Shown here: in pieces, positions 60,801-64,000 of the stretch | Position numbering within the stretch: position 1 is the first letter of the stretch | Layout of the letters: the number at the start of each line of letters is the position of its first letter | Assembly (NCBI GenBank): GCA_963971305.1 | Contig: OZ020313.1 | Location: forward strand, 52,896,203-52,960,202 | Length of the DNA stretch: 64,000 nt | From: Arcuatula senhousia | Taxonomy: Eukaryota > Mollusca > Bivalvia > Mytilida > Mytilidae | Reading direction: 5' to 3' | The notes under the pieces: generated by a model | What the model was told of the DNA's origin: nothing | Databases searched by the model: none | What the model saw: only the letters and a program-made list of their open reading frames with translations | Made by a program: the position numbers and the translations under genes

Positions 60801-61742
60801 CCCAAAAGGAGTGCTAGTGAACCTCTACTACATTCTATATTAAAGGGAAACAATAAAGAGAACTCATTGTTAAATGAAGATGAAAGTTCAAATGACTCCT
60901 TCACAAAGTCATCGAAGCGTGTTAGTTTCTACGTTAGTGAAAGTGACGAACAGGCTGAGAGTAAGGATTTATCCAATGAAACGGAGGAAAAAGAGAAAAA
61001 GAAGAAAAAGAAAAGTAAAAAGCGTAAACTGGAGGCTGAAGAAGCTACTTCACAAGAACAGGAAGATGTGCCTATCAAAAAGAAAAAGAAAAAGAAATCT
61101 AAAAATAAAGACAAAAATGAGATTTCTGAAGTAGATGTTGAGGAAGGAAATTGTGATATGGATGAAATGGATGACAGCCAGCCTGAACTTAGAGGTGCAG
61201 ATAAAGATGACACTTTTAATGAATCGGCTGTTGAAGACCGTTCTATTTCTAAAGGTAAAAAGAGGAAGAAGAAAAAGGATAAAGTAAAACAAGACTCAAA
61301 TGATTCAGAGAAAAATGTAAGGAGGGAAAAAACCAGTAAGAAAAATAGAAGTGAATGTAATGAGGAGGAAAGTAGTGAAACGAAAGATAGTGAGAAAAAT
61401 GAAAGTGGAATAGTAAAGAAAAAAGAATCGACAGAAGAGAAAAGACAAAATAAGACAAAGTTAAAGGAATGTTTTGAAGACTTAGAATTAAAATGGGATC
61501 CTGCAGACTCAAAGCTTGTCAAAGTAGACAAAGACTTAGATGGGACAGAAAAAGTCCCGGAAAGTATAGACAAATCTAAAGTTATAGAATCTATAGAGAA
61601 ATCATTTAAAGGATCAAGCATAGCAGAAGTAAAGGGATATGCTGTCCATTCTGGATATGACGCCAGTATCGAAGAGAAGTTAAGAAAGAAAGAGTTGAAG
61701 ATGCTTAATAAGGGAAAAAGGGGGCGAAGGTTTAAGAAATAA
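48814..61742 (+). CDS. PINX1: PIN2/TERF1-interacting telomerase inhibitor 1 (PINX1), 5 exons
   Basis: Nucleolar G-patch protein that in other animals and yeast helps rRNA processing and binds or inhibits telomerase. Exons 48,814-48,886, 54,513-54,635, 56,615-56,780 (shortest form), 59,930-60,035 and 60,675-61,742 join in phase to 511 aa (human 328). The N terminus MSMLAEPRRKQK is close to human. The G-patch is at about 25-66 (KFGQKMLEKFGWSKGKGLGA), followed by DTWIAHQDDFN, the KFTKGKDLSAKSSKDLDCIF block and IQDYFKQKMAGLK. The C-terminal half is a Lys/Glu/Ser-rich tail, longer than in vertebrates. Exon 3's 5' part is amplified into a 25-copy array, so the natural acceptor, and hence protein length, is uncertain. 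Confidence 0.93.
48887..51878. other. PINX1 intron 1, first part
   Basis: It includes a minus-strand LINE 3' end at 49,048-49,100 (AGAATAAGAATAAGAATAAG, the complement of the TTATTCTTATTC tail type). Conserved-looking but unassigned repeat sequence lies at 50,340-50,660. No exon recognised. Confidence 0.45.
51879..53617. mobile_element. Foldback element with ~125-bp arms around a 28-bp minisatellite
   Basis: The left arm, about 51,879-52,006, pairs with the right arm, about 53,490-53,617 (CATTCTGTGAATTCTT, CAAATGTTAACACTACC and complements). A unique ~430-bp stretch and the minisatellite lie between. It sits inside PINX1 intron 1. Confidence 0.75.
52445..53455 (+). repeat. 28-bp minisatellite, about 36 copies
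   Basis: The consensus contains CATTCCAGAATGGTCACACC then AGTGTTGT. Variants are AGTGTTACC, AATGGTCACATGAG and CCACAATGG, and a block of about 12 units near 52,740-52,960 recurs near 53,170-53,330. Because 28 is not a multiple of 3, all three frames read as long peptides; none is a gene. Confidence 0.93.
53618..54360. other. PINX1 intron 1, remainder
   Basis: It holds tandem-core fragments such as TTTTCTCAGCAACTACTTAT and GTCCCATAACGTGGGATACG, related to 56,840-57,050. No exon. Confidence 0.45.
54365..54480 (+). repeat. Decayed hammerhead-monomer fragment just before PINX1 exon 2
   Basis: TTTGGCATTTTCA, GAGCACCTCTGATGAGT and GCAAAATTTATGGCCTGAAA match the 357-bp monomer. The core CTGATGA (54,401-54,407) survives, but the GAAAC/stem III/GTC part is mutated, so it should not self-cleave. 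It ends about 32 bp upstream of exon 2. Confidence 0.7.
54513..54635 (+). CDS. PINX1: PINX1 exon 2 (G-patch)
   Basis: 123 nt between TTTTTCAG and CATG|GTAGGT. Encodes DDSKFGQKMLEKFGWSKGKG, then LGAKEDGHVEHVKVSVKNNM and H. The glycine pattern fits the G-patch; phase 1 at the end. Confidence 0.95.
54889..56672 (+). repeat. PINX1: 25-copy tandem array of intron 2 acceptor plus exon 3 start (72-bp unit)
   Basis: Each unit holds GTATTTCTTACAG (the intron end) followed by exon sequence for GVGCSGSYGDTWIAHQDDFN. 21 full units are 72 bp (24 codons, VFLT supplied by the intron piece). Three are 66 bp (copies 5, 20 and 21). Copy 16 carries a 4-bp insertion near 56,022. All acceptors fall in the same codon phase. 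The first is at 54,900 and the last at 56,614. Frame is open through copies 1-16, then stops at 56,030, and is open again through copies 17-25 into the unique exon. Confidence 0.95.
56615..56780 (+). CDS. PINX1: PINX1 exon 3, shortest form (last array copy plus unique part)
   Basis: From the 25th acceptor (CTTACAG) to ACA|GTGAGT: 166 nt. VGCSGSYGDTWIAHQDDFN continues uniquely into ALLSSLNQSNTAGEGKNQEK and SLENKSKTSKSRV, as in human PINX1. Use of acceptors 17-24 instead (from 56,051) would add 24-aa repeats in frame. Confidence 0.85.
56830..57880. repeat. Tandem ~175-bp repeats in PINX1 intron 3
   Basis: About five units share TTTTCTCAGCAACTACATGA, GAGGTCTGATATTTTGC, CCTATAGTACCATATGGTG and CTACTTCCTGTTTACCGAAT. 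A GTCCGTCCGTC block lies at the left. A tandem-core element of the same style as 37,128-37,822. Confidence 0.7.
58527..59927. mobile_element. Hairpin-ended element (ATACGACCGC), copy 1, abutting PINX1 exon 4
   Basis: The left end is a near-perfect hairpin, ATACGACCGCAAA/TTTGCGGACGTAT (58,527-58,555), followed by a GTCGTCGTCG run. The right end carries GCGGTCGTAT (inverted match), a small GCTGCGCTCGGCGAAGC hairpin and TTTTTATTTAT. The core has AGGGGCCAAAAGGG repeats and a GTTGTCAGATGACCCCTTAT segment. The last bases run directly into the exon 4 acceptor AG. Confidence 0.8.
59930..60035 (+). CDS. PINX1: PINX1 exon 4
   Basis: 106 nt after TTTTTATTTATAG, ending GAG|GTAACT in phase 0. It encodes YQKFTKGKDLSAKSSKDLDC then IFGRRSTKAENPKEE, matching the conserved human block. 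Its acceptor tract coincides with the right end of a mobile element. Confidence 0.93.
60036..60674. other. PINX1 intron 4
   Basis: 639 bp of AT-rich sequence with a GTAACT donor and CTTGTAG acceptor. No repeats or other genes recognised. Confidence 0.6.
60675..61742 (+). CDS. PINX1: PINX1 exon 5 (terminal, charged tail)
   Basis: 355 codons plus TAA. It starts EVQDDENKATPDDKVEGGFV, has SIQDYFKQKMAGLKNSPKRS (conserved in human as TIQEYFAKRMAALKN), a KRVSFYV stretch fitting the PP1-docking RVxF pattern, long Lys-rich runs (nuclear/nucleolar signals) and a basic end KGKRGRRFKK. ATTAAA at 61,762-61,767 is a candidate poly(A) signal. Confidence 0.93.
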   Translation, partial: EVQDDENKATPDDKVEGGFVTIKSEHSIQDYFKQKMAGLKNSPKRSASEPLLHSILKGNNKENSLLNEDESSNDSFTKSSKRVSFYVSESDEQAESKDLSNETEEKEKKKKKKSKKRKLEAEEATSQEQEDVPIKKKKKKKSKNKDKNEISEVDVEEGNCDMDEMDDSQPELRGADKDDTFNESAVEDRSISKGKKRKKKKDKVKQDSNDSEKNVRREKTSKKNRSECNEEESSETKDSEKNESGIVKKKESTEEKRQNKTKLKECFEDLELKWDPADSKLVKVDKDLDGTEKVPESIDKSKVIESIEKSFKGSSIAEVKGYAVHSGYDASIEEKLRKKELKMLNKGKRGRRFKK

Positions 61743-61761
61743 CATTATTTATTAATGTATT

Positions 61762-61767
61762 ATTAAA
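61762..61767 (+). terminator. PINX1: Candidate poly(A) signal ATTAAA of PINX1
   Basis: The common variant signal, 20 bp after the PINX1 stop codon. This is close to the stop and implies a very short 3' UTR. Other AT-rich candidates follow. Confidence 0.4.
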
Positions 61768-62463
61768 GTGTTTTATATTTCAAATGAAAAATATATCTAT
61801 ATCTATATGCTGTTTCTTATTGAACTTTAGGCTTAGCTGACCCAGTTTTTTCAAAGGAGCTACAAAAGACAAATATCGAAGAACAGCCATTTCAAAATGT
61901 TTTATTTAATGTTGCTGTTTGATGCTCCCCAGAAAATAATTGTTGTTACAGACTGAGTTTTAATTTTAAGAATGTGATCCATATAACAAAAAATGTATGA
62001 GATGTTTTAATTCATTATTAATTAATTGGAAGTTCCAACAAATTAAGTTAATGGGGATGTCCAACATGTAATGTTCTAAGAATAGCAGTGCAAGTATTTT
62101 AGCTGGATATCTATATTTTGAGGATGAAACTGTTGAACCAAAATCAAGTGTTGAATGATGGAACTTGAATCTCAATACCAACTTGACCAAAAGAGAAGAA
62201 CTTGTAATTTTAAGGTAGATGGGGTGTCTATCACTGAGCATCTTTTTTGCACATCTATCATAATTTAAGAATTTATAATGCTTGTTACTCTAATTGATTT
62301 CTATTGGGCTAGGTAAACATCAACATTGATAATTACAACAAAAAATAGGATAAAATACACTTTTTTGTGAATTTCAATATTTTCCCGTACTTTTTAAGGG
62401 GAGATAATTTGTATAGAAATATTAGGGAAAAAAACACATTTTTCACCTTTTTGAAAAATTTTG
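61768..62463. other. Downstream of PINX1, no gene seen
   Basis: AT-rich sequence. Minus-strand frames here (for example 62,241-61,966) have no recognisable family features. Confidence 0.4.
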
Positions 62464-63700
62464 ATACGACCGCAAAATTTTTGCGATCGTATAATGTTAT
62501 GGCGATGTCGTCGTCTGGGGACACTTTGGTTTCCGTGCGATAACTTGAGTAAATGTTGACCGAATGTTATGAAATTTTGATATGATGTTTGTTACCACTT
62601 AAGGAAGATTGGTATTGTATTTGGGAATTGTGACCCCTACCATTTTAGAAAAAAGGGCTTAAACGGGTGTATTGACAAAACTGTTGTAGAATGTTTATTA
62701 TTCATTTGATTTTGGAAATTCTTTTTTTATTGAATTCATCATTAAATTCTGTCAACAAAATGTATCAATGGTTTTGATATATATTGCACTGTTACATTGC
62801 TACACGGGGTCAAAAAGGGGCCACACCCAAAAAATTGACTTTTTTATTTGTGGTCTGATTTTCCAAATCTTTTTTTTATTGGAATCCTTGTGAAAATCCC
62901 TGCCTGGGTTTTTCAATCAGATTTGCAATATCTCTTACCATTTTTGAGAAATAATGGGTCAAAGGGGCCAAAAACGCCATTTTTAAAAGTTTGTCAAGGC
63001 AAATAGTTTTATACCAAAAATTAAGTTGTAGTGGACCTGCCAATTGTTATGAAGTTTTAATATGATGATTATATCGTCTAAAGGAATGTTGGTTTTGTAT
63101 TTAGGGTTTGTGGCCCCTACTGTTTTAGAAAAAAAGGCCAAAAAGTGCTAAACGGGTGTATTGACAAAACTGTTGTAGAATGTTTATTATTCATTCAATT
63201 TTGAAAATTCTTTTTTTACTGAATTCATCATTAAATTCTGTCTACTAAATGTGTTAATGACTTTGATATGTATTTCACCATTACATTGCTGCAAGGGGCT
63301 AAAGACAGGCCACACCCATAAAATCAACTTTTTTTATTTAAGGTCCCTTTTTCAAAATCTTTTTTTTGATTGGATTCCTTGTGAAAATTTCTGCCTTATT
63401 TTTTAATCAGATTTGCAATATCTTTTACCGTTTTTGAGAAATTAGGGGTCATAGGGCCAAAATTGTAAATTAATACATGTATTAAAATAAGGCTTTTTGT
63501 ATTAGATGTTGATGTAATTATATATGTGTCAAAAATGCATTTTTAAGTCCACCACAAGATGCTTGTGTCAAAAAGCTTTGTAAGTCCACCATGGGCTTCT
63601 TGTGACCAAAGCAATAGACTATCCATATTGGGCTTCCAACGTACAGGGTTTGACTTGTTGCGGTCGTATCATGCTGCGCTCGGCGTAGCTTTTTATTTAT
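62464..63700. mobile_element. Hairpin-ended element (ATACGACCGC), copy 2
   Basis: Left hairpin ATACGACCGCAAAATTTTTG, then CGATCGTAT and GTCGTCGTC. The right end is GTTGCGGTCGTATCATGCTG then CGCTCGGCGTAGCTTTTTAT. The core contains a ~530-bp unit present about twice (GGGTGTATTGACAAAACTGT at about 62,657 and 63,153). The segment before the right end (AAGTCCACCATGGGCT, CTATCCATATTGGGC) matches copy 1 closely. Confidence 0.8.
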
Positions 63701-64000
63701 TAAGTATATTTACAAATCATTCGAAAACAAGGATTTTCACAAATTTTAAGAAAAATCTATGGAGTGGAATTTTTCAGGTAAAAGAAATTTGAATTTTCTC
63801 TATTGATCCTTTATAAAAAGTACTAAAATCATCCATTTTTCAAAGTCGTTTCTACAAAAATTCTCATGGTGAACTTTTCATTTTATTATTGAAATTTAAA
63901 GTACCAGTCTAGAGCTAACTGTGGTCAAAATTTAAGAAAATTCTATGGATAACTTTTAAGACACCCCATCTACCTTTAAAGGTTTAATAAATATGAGGTG

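Noticed and set aside
60929..61621. Minus-strand 230-aa Ser/Phe-rich frame
   Set aside because: Antisense to the Lys-rich PINX1 exon 5; long only because AAA/GAA-rich codons lack antisense stops.

Overview
The window is animal nuclear DNA, most likely from a bivalve mollusc and quite possibly Mytilus. It is AT-rich. Its genes are split into many small exons with GT-AG introns, and the spaces between are packed with short non-autonomous mobile elements. The species call is an inference from PLK1 and PINX1 homology and from the repeat style, which includes hammerhead-ribozyme tandem elements and terminal-repeat elements with tandem cores.

Three protein genes can be rebuilt exon by exon. (1) A tetraspanin-like four-pass membrane protein lies on the minus strand (18,966 down to 4,177; 7 exons, 276 aa, with a poly(A) signal at 4,090-4,095). 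A second tetraspanin-like first exon follows at 3,785-3,510. (2) The mitotic kinase PLK1 lies on the minus strand (48,450 down to 35,946; 13 coding exons, 596 aa), with kinase and polo-box signature residues intact. (3) The G-patch protein PINX1 lies on the plus strand (48,814 to 61,742; 5 exons, 511 aa minimum). PLK1 and PINX1 are head to head, with 363 bp between their start codons.

The most unusual feature is that two of these genes carry a tandem array whose unit spans an exon-intron boundary. In PINX1, 25 copies of a mostly 72-bp unit (54,889-56,672) each hold the last 12 nt of intron 2, an in-phase 3' splice site, and the first 20 codons of exon 3. The array is open for 16 copies, is broken by a 4-bp insertion, and is open again for 9 copies that run into the real exon. 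In the tetraspanin-like gene, about 40 units of 99-115 bp (about 6,990-11,640) repeat the end of exon 5 plus its 5' splice site. The first array multiplies acceptors and the second multiplies donors.

Region by region: 1-1,066 holds three head-to-tail 357-bp monomers, each with a type I hammerhead ribozyme motif (a retrozyme-like array). 1,070-3,500 holds foldback repeats and a possible TATA-driven exon pair. 4,177-18,966 is the tetraspanin-like gene, with the donor array, a hammerhead monomer and several MITEs in its introns. 18,967-27,500 is repeat-rich and contains an LTR element with identical-looking 543-bp LTRs and a LINE inserted in a tandem-repeat element. 27,546-34,340 is a long inverted-repeat element with nested insertions. 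35,946-61,742 is the PLK1/PINX1 pair, whose introns contain more tandem-core elements and a 28-bp minisatellite between inverted arms. 61,743-64,000 is repeat sequence.

All gene models come from reading splice sites, phase and protein similarity by eye. No alignment, RNA or database search was run.
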